NCBI GenBank assembly: GCA_031267345.1 | Contig: JAIRZG010000031.1 | Coordinates: 1-14,816 of the forward strand | Origin: Zoogloeaceae bacterium | Lineage (GTDB): Bacteria > Pseudomonadota > Gammaproteobacteria > Burkholderiales > Rhodocyclaceae | DNA length: 14,816 bases | Reading direction: 5' to 3' | Shown here: positions 7,081-14,338 of the stretch, one piece after another | Layout: each line of letters begins with the position of its first letter | Numbering within the stretch: the first letter of the stretch is position 1 | The notes under the pieces: generated by a model | Database searches by the model: none | What the model saw: only the letters and a program-made list of their open reading frames with translations | Told to the model about the DNA's origin: nothing | Position numbers and translations under genes: made by a program

Positions 7081-8787
7081 TTAAGCGTATTTCGCCGCAA
7101 TCGGCATCCGGCGTCCGCTACCGAAGGCGCGGGGACGCAGGCGCAGGATGGGGGGGGACTGGCGGCGTTTGTATTCGTTTTTCCAGATCAGGCGACGGAT
7201 GCGAGCGATCAGCGTCGCGCCTGCTTCTGTCGCGGCAAGGCGGGCGTAATCCGCCTGCGTCTGCTCGCGTTCTTCGCGGCTCAGGCGGTCGCCTTCGATC
7301 AGGATTTTCAGGATGGTGTCGAGCACCGGGTAGGGCGGCAGGCTGTCAGTGTCCTTCTGGTCGGGGGCGAGTTCGGCGGAGGGCGGTTTGTCGATGATGG
7401 CATTGGGGATAATCTCGCGTCCGGCGGCTTCGTTGAGGTGGCGGGCAAGGGCGAACACTTCCGTCTTGTAGAGATCGCCAATCAGCCCCAAGCCGCCGTT
7501 GGTGTCGCCGTAGAGGGTGCAGTAACCAACGGAAATTTCGCTCTTGTTGCCGGTGGTCAGCAGCAACGCGCCAAACTGGTTGGAATATTCCATCAGCACT
7601 GTGCCGCGCGCGCGGGCTTGCAGGTTTTCCAGCGCCAGACCCGCGAGCGGCTCGCCAAACGCGGCGTTAAACCCCTGTTCATAGACGGCGACCAGTTCGC
7701 GGATGGGATGCTCATACAGCCGGACGCCGAGATTTCTGCACAGGACAACGGAATCATCAACGCTGCCCGCGCTGGAAAACCGCGAAGGCAGCGTCACGGC
7801 GACAACGTTTTCCGCTCCCAACGCTTCGGCGGCAAGCGCCAGCGTCAGCGCGCTGTCGATGCCGCCGGAAGACCCTGCCAGCGCCTTTTTGAAGCCGCAG
7901 CGACGGGCGTAATCGGCAAGCCCCAGCACAATCTGGCGACGATAGAATTCCATCACCGAAAGACCGGCGGCGGGCACACGCGCAAGCGTCTGTCCCGCGC
8001 CGTCCGCAAATTCGCCGTTGCGCAGTTGCAAGGTATCCATGGCCTCGGCAAAACGCGCCGCCTCAAAGACGACGCCCGCCTCCGGCGTGACCGCGAAGGA
8101 CGCGCCATCGAAGACCAGTTGATCGTGCCCGCCAATCTGATTGACATAGATCATGGCGAAGCGGTGACGGCGGCTGGCGGCGGCAAAATACGCCTGACGT
8201 TCCTCGCGCTTGCCGATGTTGGAAGGACTGGCGTTGATCGTAATCACCAGATCCGGCCTTTCCTCCGCCAATCGTTCCAGGGGATTGACCGGATAATCGC
8301 GGCCTGCGTCATTCCAGGCGTCCTCGCAAATGAGGAAACCGACACGGACGCCGTGCATCTCCAGCATGGCGGCAACTTCCGCGCCTGGCTCGAAATGGCG
8401 CCGTTCGTCGAACACGTTGTAAGTCGGTAAAAGTTGTTTGGCATAAGACAGCGCGATCTCGCCATCACGCAGGACCAGCAGACTGTTCGCCAACGCCTTG
8501 CCCGCCTCCCGCCGTTTAGTGGGCGCGCCGACAACCCAGTAGAGATCGGGCGTTGCGCGGCTCGCGGCGCAAAGGTCGAACAGGGCGGACGCCGCGCGCG
8601 CGCGAAAATCCGGCTCGTCGAGCAAATCGCCGGGCGGATAGCCGGTAAGCGCAAGCTCCGAAAAAACCACCAACTGCGCGCCATCAAGAGCAGACTGGCG
8701 GGCGGCGGCAGTCATCAACGCAATGTTGCCCGCCATGTCGCCGATGGTGAAGTTCAATTGGGCAAGGGAAAGTTTTAAGGGGGGCAT
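7081..8787 (-). CDS. nadE: Glutamine-dependent NAD+ synthetase
   Basis: Last step of NAD synthesis in the cytoplasm: ATP-dependent amidation of nicotinate adenine dinucleotide using ammonia from glutamine. The 568-residue product has both domains of the long form. An N-terminal nitrilase-type glutaminase carries the Glu-Lys-Cys triad (Glu44 in FSELALTGYPPGDLL, Lys117 in YAKQLLPTYNVFDE, Cys154 in GFLICEDAW). A C-terminal synthetase domain carries the ATP-binding loop SSGGIDS (306-312) and GNKSEISVGYCTLYGD. The frame is open to 8907, but ATG 8787 is preceded by GAGGA at good spacing and gives the family N-terminus (LSLAQLNFTIGD). A 179-bp gap separates it from the upstream DUF1152 gene, so it may be read through from the pncA-pncB transcript or have its own promoter; I could not identify one. 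Confidence 0.96.
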   Translation of the reverse strand: MPPLKLSLAQLNFTIGDMAGNIALMTAAARQSALDGAQLVVFSELALTGYPPGDLLDEPDFRARAASALFDLCAASRATPDLYWVVGAPTKRREAGKALANSLLVLRDGEIALSYAKQLLPTYNVFDERRHFEPGAEVAAMLEMHGVRVGFLICEDAWNDAGRDYPVNPLERLAEERPDLVITINASPSNIGKREERQAYFAAASRRHRFAMIYVNQIGGHDQLVFDGASFAVTPEAGVVFEAARFAEAMDTLQLRNGEFADGAGQTLARVPAAGLSVMEFYRRQIVLGLADYARRCGFKKALAGSSGGIDSALTLALAAEALGAENVVAVTLPSRFSSAGSVDDSVVLCRNLGVRLYEHPIRELVAVYEQGFNAAFGEPLAGLALENLQARARGTVLMEYSNQFGALLLTTGNKSEISVGYCTLYGDTNGGLGLIGDLYKTEVFALARHLNEAAGREIIPNAIIDKPPSAELAPDQKDTDSLPPYPVLDTILKILIEGDRLSREEREQTQADYARLAATEAGATLIARIRRLIWKNEYKRRQSPPILRLRPRAFGSGRRMPIAAKYA

Positions 8788-8966
8788 GGGGTGTCCTCGC
8801 CAAGTTTTACAAGTTGCGTTTGAGGCGCGTATTGGAATGTTTTTATCGCCATTTTTGATGGGAATAAAGAGATAAAGCGCCGCTGTCACGCACGGCGTGA
8901 ATGACAATCGCGGGATTTTGCCTGCGACGAAACGATGTATTGTTTGTCATCGTGGTCGATCCATCT
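8788..8966. other. Intergenic gap between DUF1152 gene and nadE
   Basis: 179 bp without a gene, visibly richer in A and T than the surroundings. A small hairpin (TCACGC 8886-8891 with GCGTGA 8895-8900) lies in it, flanked by imperfect further pairing (TGTC/GAC); on the minus strand no T run follows at once, so termination after DUF1152 is uncertain. This is where a separate nadE promoter would be, but I see no convincing -35/-10 pair. Confidence 0.35.
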
Positions 8967-9905
8967 TCATTTCAATGGTATTTGCTGCGCGTTACGGCGT
9001 GGCGCAGTCGCGCGATATTGTTTGAATTTTTCAATCACGTCGCGCATGGTCTCCGTCTTTCCGATTTCCGGCGCAAAATGGATTTGCGCGGCAACGCCGT
9101 TCAATTTGAAAAACCAGTACAGACTCATGAACGGATTGACAAACTGGTCGCTGTTGCGTGTGCGTTGCGTCGCGTGATAATCGCCGAATTTTCCCTGCAT
9201 CGCGCTGACGATGGCATTGATGACGATACTGGGATGGAAGGAGATGGTCTCGTTCAGGTAATCCGCCAGTTCAAGGTAGGCCTCACCTTCCGGCATATCG
9301 TCAGTTAACGAAAACGCGCCGAGATAATATCCTTTCCGGATAAGCGTCGCCATGTTTTCCAGACAGGCGTGGTGATTGAGGTTGTGTTCCACGCCAAAAC
9401 CAATAGCGGCCAAAACGCTGTTTTTCACGAGTAGGCCGGACGCGGCGACAATGGAGCAAGCGTCTTCGACGATGGAACCCACCGCGACTTCATCGCCGAA
9501 CATGAGACTGTCCGTGCCGCCATCTACCAGGATCAGGGTATCGATCGTATGCCGTTTGATGATTTCGGCGTAAGCCTGACGCAAGGGAATAACCCCCATT
9601 CCATTGGAAAAAGCGTACATCGCAGGTGTTTCCCAGCGGAGGCGCAACCATTCCAGAACGCGTTTTTCCGGAAAATAATCCACTTCACAAGGACTGTCCG
9701 TCACCCGATACGCGCCGCGACAAATTTCTTCGCTGTCGGTTATGTCCAGCGCCGTAAAGGACAGATTAGCAAGCGTCACCTGCTTGCGGAGGCCGCGCAG
9801 CCACACATACAGCGGAATGCCGCTGGCAATGTCAAAGCCGCCGCCCGCTCCGGCGATCAGCACGTTTTTCGCTGAAGCAATGGTTTTGGTGAAGGGAATT
9901 TTCAT
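8967..9905 (-). CDS. DUF1152 family protein of unknown function
   Basis: A 312-residue soluble protein of the DUF1152 type; no function is established for the family that I know of. A glycine-rich, Rossmann-like loop comes first (VLIAGAGGGFDIASGIPL, about residues 12-29), as in nucleotide or dinucleotide binders. A second notable motif is LILVDGGTDSLMFGDE near the middle, and GFGVEHNLNHHACLENM contains a His/Glu cluster that could bind metal. No signal peptide or membrane segment is seen. The start at 9905 places it 13 bp after pncB in the same direction, and nadE follows it, so it probably belongs to the NAD salvage transcript. Base composition is lower in GC than in its neighbours (53-55% in two sampled 60-base stretches against 62-67% in pncB), which could mean later acquisition. 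A role in NAD or nicotinate metabolism is inference from context only. Confidence 0.8.
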   Translation of the reverse strand: MKIPFTKTIASAKNVLIAGAGGGFDIASGIPLYVWLRGLRKQVTLANLSFTALDITDSEEICRGAYRVTDSPCEVDYFPEKRVLEWLRLRWETPAMYAFSNGMGVIPLRQAYAEIIKRHTIDTLILVDGGTDSLMFGDEVAVGSIVEDACSIVAASGLLVKNSVLAAIGFGVEHNLNHHACLENMATLIRKGYYLGAFSLTDDMPEGEAYLELADYLNETISFHPSIVINAIVSAMQGKFGDYHATQRTRNSDQFVNPFMSLYWFFKLNGVAAQIHFAPEIGKTETMRDVIEKFKQYRATAPRRNAQQIPLK

Positions 9906-9918
9906 GCGGGTTTGCCTT

Positions 9919-11121
9919 TTACGCCGCCGGATGTCCAAACACCTGTCGCAAGTAGCGCAGGAAGGTCTCGTCGTCGCACATCGTTTTTCCCGGCGAATCC
10001 GAGAGTTTCGCCACTGGCTGGCCGTTGCAGGCGATGAGTTTCATCACGATGTTGAGCGCCTTGTGCGGCGTGTCGTTGGTAAGGTTGGAGCCGATGCCGT
10101 AGGCGGTGCGGATGCGTCCCTTGAAGTGGCGGTAGAGGGCGATGGCGCGCGGTATGTCCAGCCCGTCGGAGAAGATGAGCTGTTTGGCGCGCGGGTTGAT
10201 GCGCAGTTGCTGGTAGTGGGCAATGGCTTTTTCACCCCAGATCACCGGATCGCCGGAGTCGTGGCGCAGGCCGTCGAAGAGCTTGGCGAAATAGAGGTCG
10301 AAATCGCGCAGGAAGGCGTCCATGCCGATCACATCGGTCAGAGCGATGCCGAGGTCGCCGCGATATTCCTGCACCCAGCCTTCGAGCGCCGCTTTCTGGA
10401 AATCGCGCAGGCGAACGCCCATGGCCTGATAGGCTTGCAGATATTCGTGCGCCATGGTGCCGATGGGAGTGACGCCGAGTTTCTTCGCGAGATAAACGTC
10501 GGAGGTGCCGCTGAAATTGTTGGGCAGACAGGCGTTGAGCGTGCGCAACGCTTCTTCGTGCCACGCGCCGGAATAGCGCCGCCGGACGCCGAAATCGCTG
10601 AAGACGAACGCGGAGAACTTTGTCTTGCCCACCAGTTCCGCGTCGTGGGCGACGAGGGCGATTTTCTCGTCCAGACGGCGGCGCGCGGCGGCGAGCGTCG
10701 CCTGAACGTCACCGAGACGGCGGAAATACAGTTCGTTCACGATATAGAGCACGAAAATCTCGAAGCCCATCACATGCACGATTGGCCCCTTCGCCACGAC
10801 TTCGAGCTGGTCGCCCGCCGCTTTTACGCTGACGAAGCGGCGCTGGAAGCGGAACACCGAGAGGAAGTCGATGAAATCGCTCTTGATGAAACGCAGGCTG
10901 CGCAGGTAGTCGAGTTCTTCGGGAGAGAAGGCGAGACCGCAGAGGCGGTCGAGTTCCGCTTCCACTTCCGCCTTCAATTCCGCGAGCGGGAAGACGGGCG
11001 CATTGCGGCAGACGAAAGCGTATTCCGCCTGAATGCCGGGGACGCTGTGCAGCAGCGCCTGCCACATGGTGAACTTGTAGAGATCGGTTTCGAGCAGGCT
11101 TTGCACGACGGGTTCGTTCAT
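9919..11121 (-). CDS. pncB: Nicotinate phosphoribosyltransferase
   Basis: Joins nicotinate and PRPP to nicotinate mononucleotide, with ATP hydrolysis, the committed salvage step of the Preiss-Handler pathway. The product is 400 residues, the same size as E. coli PncB. Recognisable parts are LLETDLYKFTMWQALL at the N-terminus, SDFGVRRRYS, GTSDVYLAKKLGVTPIGTMAHEYLQA (quoted in parts: GTSDVYLAKK, then GTMAHEYLQA) with His225 in the position of the autophosphorylated His of the family, GLRHDSGDP and AYGIGSNLTND. The ATG at 11121 overlaps the stop of the upstream amidase gene (ATGA, 11118-11121) and is preceded by GGGAG inside that gene, so the two are translationally coupled. The longer open frame upstream lies within the amidase gene and is ignored. 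Confidence 0.95.
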   Translation of the reverse strand: MNEPVVQSLLETDLYKFTMWQALLHSVPGIQAEYAFVCRNAPVFPLAELKAEVEAELDRLCGLAFSPEELDYLRSLRFIKSDFIDFLSVFRFQRRFVSVKAAGDQLEVVAKGPIVHVMGFEIFVLYIVNELYFRRLGDVQATLAAARRRLDEKIALVAHDAELVGKTKFSAFVFSDFGVRRRYSGAWHEEALRTLNACLPNNFSGTSDVYLAKKLGVTPIGTMAHEYLQAYQAMGVRLRDFQKAALEGWVQEYRGDLGIALTDVIGMDAFLRDFDLYFAKLFDGLRHDSGDPVIWGEKAIAHYQQLRINPRAKQLIFSDGLDIPRAIALYRHFKGRIRTAYGIGSNLTNDTPHKALNIVMKLIACNGQPVAKLSDSPGKTMCDDETFLRYLRQVFGHPAA

Positions 11122-11966
11122 GCGTCTTCTCCCGCGTTGGCGCGCAATTCCGGCAGTATGTCCGCGCTGGTCGCGATACGCGCGCCGCACCGGTTCATGT
11201 CGTCGAAGAATCCTTGCTGCGCGTCGGCAAAACCGGCGACGGGACTCATGCAGTCGACAAGCAAAGTGAGGCGCTCCGCGGGCAGCGCGGCGGCGATGTC
11301 CTCAACCGTCGCTTTTACGCAGTGGCTACCCGCCTCACCCGCCACCAGAATTTCATCGGCGTTTCCCAGTCGGGCGAGCAGGGCCGTGTTCGTCCCGGTA
11401 TCGGGCGCAGCCGCGTCCGGCGCCTCGGCGCGGATGGCGCTGTACTGCTCCGTCCAGGGATTTTGCCCCTTAAGTATCCGGCGCGCGCTGTTGCCGCTGG
11501 CTTCTTCCCACTGGTTGTAAGCGCGCCGCACCGCCGCATGGGCGTTGTGTCCCCAGGAGCCGAGTTCGCAATGCACCGGCCAAACCATATGCGTATAACG
11601 CCGGGCGGCTTCCAGCGCCTCGAGGTAGGCCATGACGCGTGACAAGGCGTCCGCGCGGCGCGGTCGGAATTTGCCCGCTTTTACGTCTGCGGCGCGAATT
11701 AGCGTGAAGGGCGCGGGCGGACTGCCATCGTCCTGCCGCCAGAACCCTGGATGCGCGATGTCCAACCGCTGATGTGAATCGAACGTCACGCTGATTTCCG
11801 CGATGCCCGCGCCGCCCTGTTCGATCAATGCCGCCAGCCGCAGCATGTCGGCATGAGCGCCGGATACCGGCAGGGCGGGCATATTGCCGCGCCGCAAGTC
11901 TTCCGGCAAATCGCAAAAATCATTTTGCGGGTCGATGATGAGAAGATGAAAGCGCCTGTTCGCCAT
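11118..11966 (-). CDS. pncA: Isochorismatase-family cysteine hydrolase, probable nicotinamidase
   Basis: Expected reaction: nicotinamide to nicotinate plus ammonia, feeding PncB. The triad of the nicotinamidase/isochorismatase fold is complete: Asp12 in IIDPQNDFC, Lys166 in ILKGQNPWTEQYSAI, and Cys216 in VAGEAGSHCVKAT. A metal site is also present (Asp63, His65, His72 in TFDSHQRLDIAHPGFW), which distinguishes nicotinamidases from plain isochorismatases. At 282 residues it is about 70 longer than E. coli PncA, with extra sequence around residues 80-125 and 180-195, so it belongs to a longer subgroup whose substrate may differ. The start at 11966 gives the normal short N-terminus; the frame is open further upstream but would overlap the divergent pdxJ start. 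It is the first gene of the minus-strand cluster and overlaps pncB by 4 bp. Confidence 0.78.
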   Translation of the reverse strand: MANRRFHLLIIDPQNDFCDLPEDLRRGNMPALPVSGAHADMLRLAALIEQGGAGIAEISVTFDSHQRLDIAHPGFWRQDDGSPPAPFTLIRAADVKAGKFRPRRADALSRVMAYLEALEAARRYTHMVWPVHCELGSWGHNAHAAVRRAYNQWEEASGNSARRILKGQNPWTEQYSAIRAEAPDAAAPDTGTNTALLARLGNADEILVAGEAGSHCVKATVEDIAAALPAERLTLLVDCMSPVAGFADAQQGFFDDMNRCGARIATSADILPELRANAGEDA

Positions 11967-12141
11967 GCCGCGCCGCCTGTCCGGATGTCTGGATGAAGCC
12001 GCCATTTTAGGGTGAATATGCGGCGAACGCAGGTAAAAACGCGCGGACAAGGCGAAATTCGCGGTAACAAGGACTGGAAGGGTTATCGTCAAACGGGTAG
12101 CATTCATGCCTTCAGCCAAAAGCACAAGGAAAGCGGCACAC
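11967..12141. promoter_or_regulatory. Divergent intergenic region between pncA-like gene and pdxJ
   Basis: About 175 bp that must carry the promoters of both the minus-strand NAD cluster and the plus-strand pdxJ-acpS-nagZ block. On the minus strand a TTGACG box lies at about 12087-12092, but its partner -10 is poor; TAAAAT nearer the pncA-like start lacks a good -35. I cannot place either promoter with confidence, and I see no operator palindrome. AAGGAAAG at 12127-12134 is the likely ribosome binding site of pdxJ. Confidence 0.4.
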
Positions 12142-12897
12142 ATGATTGAATTGGGCGTCAATATCGACCACGTCGCCACCTTGCGTCAGGCGCGCGCCAC
12201 CTGGGAGCCGGACCCCGTATGGGCGGCGGTGGAGGCGCATCTGGGCGGCGCGGCGGGCATTACCGTGCATTTGCGCGAAGATCGGCGACATATCCGCGAC
12301 GAAGATGTGCGCCGTCTGAAGGAAACCACCCAGGTGAAGCTCAATCTGGAGATGGCGGCTACTGATGAAATGGTGGACATTGCCTGCCGCGTCCGCCCGC
12401 AGATGGCGATGCTGGTGCCGGAAGGCCGACAGGAAATCACCACGGAAGGCGGTCTGGATGTCGCCGGACAAACCGCGCGGCTACAGGAAGTCGTGGCGCG
12501 ACTGACGGCGGCGGGCATCGTCGCCAGCGTTTTTATCGACGCCGAATTGCGGCAGGTGGAAGCTGCCGCGCGTATCGGCGCACAGGTCTGCGAACTGCAC
12601 ACCGGCCCCTACGCGCACGCCTTTCATGCGGAAGGCCGCGACCGCGAAGCCCCCGCCGTGCGGCGCGAACTGGAGCGTCTGCGGCAGGCGGGCGCGTCCA
12701 TCGTACAACAGGGAATGCGCTTCAACGCCGGACACGCGCTCAATTATTACAACGCGCAACCCGTCGCCGGATTGCCCGCTGTGCGCGAACTGCATATCGG
12801 TCACGCCCTCATCAGCCGTGCCGTGTTCATCGGTCTGCGCGCGGCGGTGCGGGAAATGAAAGCCTTGTTGAACAACACCCGGGAGGTTGTCGCATGA
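12142..12897 (+). CDS. pdxJ: Pyridoxine 5'-phosphate synthase
   Basis: Condenses 1-deoxyxylulose 5-phosphate with 3-amino-2-oxopropyl phosphate to form pyridoxine 5'-phosphate, the ring-closing step of the DXP-dependent vitamin B6 route, in the cytoplasm. The 251-residue product is of family size. Motifs seen: the N-terminus LGVNIDHVATLRQAR, GITVHLREDRRHI (His43), KLNLEMAATDEM (Glu70) and FNAGHALNYYN near residue 195, which together make up the TIM-barrel active site. The frame opens 12 codons earlier (ATG 12106), but ATG 12142 follows AAGGAAAG at good distance and gives the standard IELGVNIDH beginning. Its stop overlaps the acpS start by 4 bp. In many Betaproteobacteria recO lies upstream of pdxJ; here the divergent NAD cluster does. 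Confidence 0.96.
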   Translation: MIELGVNIDHVATLRQARATWEPDPVWAAVEAHLGGAAGITVHLREDRRHIRDEDVRRLKETTQVKLNLEMAATDEMVDIACRVRPQMAMLVPEGRQEITTEGGLDVAGQTARLQEVVARLTAAGIVASVFIDAELRQVEAAARIGAQVCELHTGPYAHAFHAEGRDREAPAVRRELERLRQAGASIVQQGMRFNAGHALNYYNAQPVAGLPAVRELHIGHALISRAVFIGLRAAVREMKALLNNTREVVA

Positions 12898-13313
12898 TTT
12901 ATGGCGTTGGTGTGGATATTGCCGCTGTCGCCCGTCTGGAGACGCTTTACACGCGGCATGGTGAAATGGGTATGGATAGAATTCTTGCCGCCGCCGAGCA
13001 GGAGGATTTTCTTCGTCTCGGCGAAGAACGGCGGGGACGCTTTCTCGCCCGCCGCTGGGCGGCCAAGGAAGCCTTCGGCAAGGCGCTGGGCACAGGGTTG
13101 CGTCCGCCCGCCACGCTGACTGCGCTCTGCGTGGATCACGACGCGCTGGGCAAGCCCGGCTTCATTTTTTCGCCTGAACTTCAGGCGCGAATGGAAGAGC
13201 TGGGCTTGCGCGCCCACCTTTCCATCAGCGACGAAGCCCGCTACGCCATCGCTTTCGTGACGCTGGAACAAATCGTGGAACCGGGCGTACAGAGCGCATG
13301 GCGCGCGCCCTGA
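12894..13313 (+). CDS. acpS: Holo-[acyl-carrier-protein] synthase
   Basis: Transfers 4'-phosphopantetheine from coenzyme A to a serine of acyl carrier protein, activating fatty acid synthesis in the cytoplasm. The product is 139 residues; the family is usually 120-130. The Mg2+ ligands are visible: Asp8 in YGVGVDIA and Glu59 in RRWAAKEAFGKALGTG. The C-terminal dozen residues (after AFVTLEQ) extend past the usual end and overlap the next gene by 16 bp. The ATG overlaps the pdxJ stop (ATGA, 12894-12897), and GGGAGG just upstream inside pdxJ is a strong ribosome binding site. pdxJ-acpS is a long-known conserved pair. Confidence 0.95.
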   Translation: MIYGVGVDIAAVARLETLYTRHGEMGMDRILAAAEQEDFLRLGEERRGRFLARRWAAKEAFGKALGTGLRPPATLTALCVDHDALGKPGFIFSPELQARMEELGLRAHLSISDEARYAIAFVTLEQIVEPGVQSAWRAP

Positions 13314-14248
13314 CCGCCGCCCGCAGCGGTTCTCTGATGCTCGACATCCAGGGGACGCGCCTCACGGCGCGAGAGCGCGAACGCCTCGCGCATCCGCTGG
13401 TGGGCGGCCTGATCCTGTTTAGCCGCAACTATCAGTCGCCCGAACAATTGACGGCGCTGACCACGGAAATCCGCGCCTTGCGCCATGCCGCCGGACACGC
13501 ACCGCTGCTCATCGCCGTCGATCAGGAAGGTGGACGGGTGCAGCGTTTCCGTTCCGGCTTCACCGCGCTGCCGCCCATGCGGCATCTGGGCGAACAATGG
13601 GAACACGCGCCGGAAGCGGCAAAGGCGGCGGCGCAAACCGCAGGTCGAACGCTGGCCTCCGAATTGCGCGCCTGCGGCGTGGATTTTTCCTTTACGCCGG
13701 TGCTCGATCTTGATTACGGTCATTCCACGGTAATTGGCGACCGCGCCTTTCACCGCCGTCCGGAAGTCGTCATTACCTTGGCGAGCGCGTTGATTGCGGG
13801 TTTGCGGCAAGGCGGCATGGGCTGTTGCGGCAAACATTTTCCCGGTCACGGCTGGGTCGCCGCCGATTCGCACCTTGCCCTGCCGGTGGATGAGCGGACG
13901 CTTGCCGAATTGCAGGAAGACCTGCGCCCCTACCGCGCCCTGCGATTGGATGCCGTCATGCCCGCGCACGTGATTTATCCTTGCATGGACGCCGAGCATA
14001 CCGCCTGTTTTTCCCGCAAATGGCACGACTACCTGCGCCGCGACATCGGCTTCAAAGGCCTCGTTTTCAGCGACGACCTCTCCATGCAGGCCGCCAGCGT
14101 CGTCGGCGACGCCCTCGCCCGTGCCCGCGCCGCCCAGGCCGCCGGCTGCGACATGCTGCTCCTGTGCAACGACCCGGACAGCGCCGAATACGTGCTCACC
14201 GCCCTGCGCGGCGGCGCGGCGGGGCGAGCTGACGCCGACCTCGCGTAG
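13298..14248 (+). CDS. nagZ: Beta-N-acetylhexosaminidase NagZ, C-terminally shortened
   Basis: A cytoplasmic glycoside hydrolase family 3 enzyme that removes N-acetylglucosamine from anhydro-muropeptides in cell wall recycling; its products are also inducing signals for AmpC beta-lactamase in some bacteria. Signatures: VDQEGGRVQRF (74-84), KHFPGHG (179-185, His184 of the catalytic His/Asp loop) and VFSDDLSM (256-263) with the nucleophile Asp. At 316 residues it is shorter than E. coli NagZ (341). The reading frame stops at TAG 14246-14248, which is part of the GTAGGGTGGAA arm of a palindromic repeat, and the last dozen residues (RGGAAGRADADLA) do not look like a normal NagZ tail. The catalytic barrel is intact, so activity is likely retained. 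The start overlaps acpS by 16 bp. Confidence 0.92.
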   Translation: MARALTAARSGSLMLDIQGTRLTARERERLAHPLVGGLILFSRNYQSPEQLTALTTEIRALRHAAGHAPLLIAVDQEGGRVQRFRSGFTALPPMRHLGEQWEHAPEAAKAAAQTAGRTLASELRACGVDFSFTPVLDLDYGHSTVIGDRAFHRRPEVVITLASALIAGLRQGGMGCCGKHFPGHGWVAADSHLALPVDERTLAELQEDLRPYRALRLDAVMPAHVIYPCMDAEHTACFSRKWHDYLRRDIGFKGLVFSDDLSMQAASVVGDALARARAAQAAGCDMLLLCNDPDSAEYVLTALRGGAAGRADADLA

Positions 14249-14338
14249 GGTGGAATGCGCTTTATCCTTCCACCATTGGGCAGTTGTGCGGGTGCATAGG
14301 TAAAATGGTGAAAGGCGCTTCGCTTTTCCACCCTACAG
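14243..14338. repeat. Palindromic repeat element at the 3' end of nagZ
   Basis: GTAGGGTGGAA (14245-14255) and TTCCACCCTAC (14326-14336) are a perfect 11-bp inverted repeat. A second, nested pair lies inside: CCTTCCACCATT (about 14266-14277) with AATGGTGAAAGG (about 14304-14315), one mismatch. The whole unit of about 95 bp can fold into a long stem. Elements of this look (CGTAGGGTGG... ending in CCACCCTACG) are scattered between genes in many proteobacteria. It supplies the nagZ stop codon and may act as a transcription end for the operon. Confidence 0.7.

Noticed and set aside
6787..8430. A 547-codon plus-strand frame starting in the transposase remnant and running through nadE
   Set aside because: Only the first ~39 codons look like protein (the IS481-like piece); the rest is the complement of nadE, whose domains and catalytic residues are clear.
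9742..11520. A 592-codon plus-strand frame opposite pncB and the pncA-like gene
   Set aside because: It is the antisense shadow of GC-rich genes: no domain, and low-complexity Glu/Val/Gly-rich sequence.
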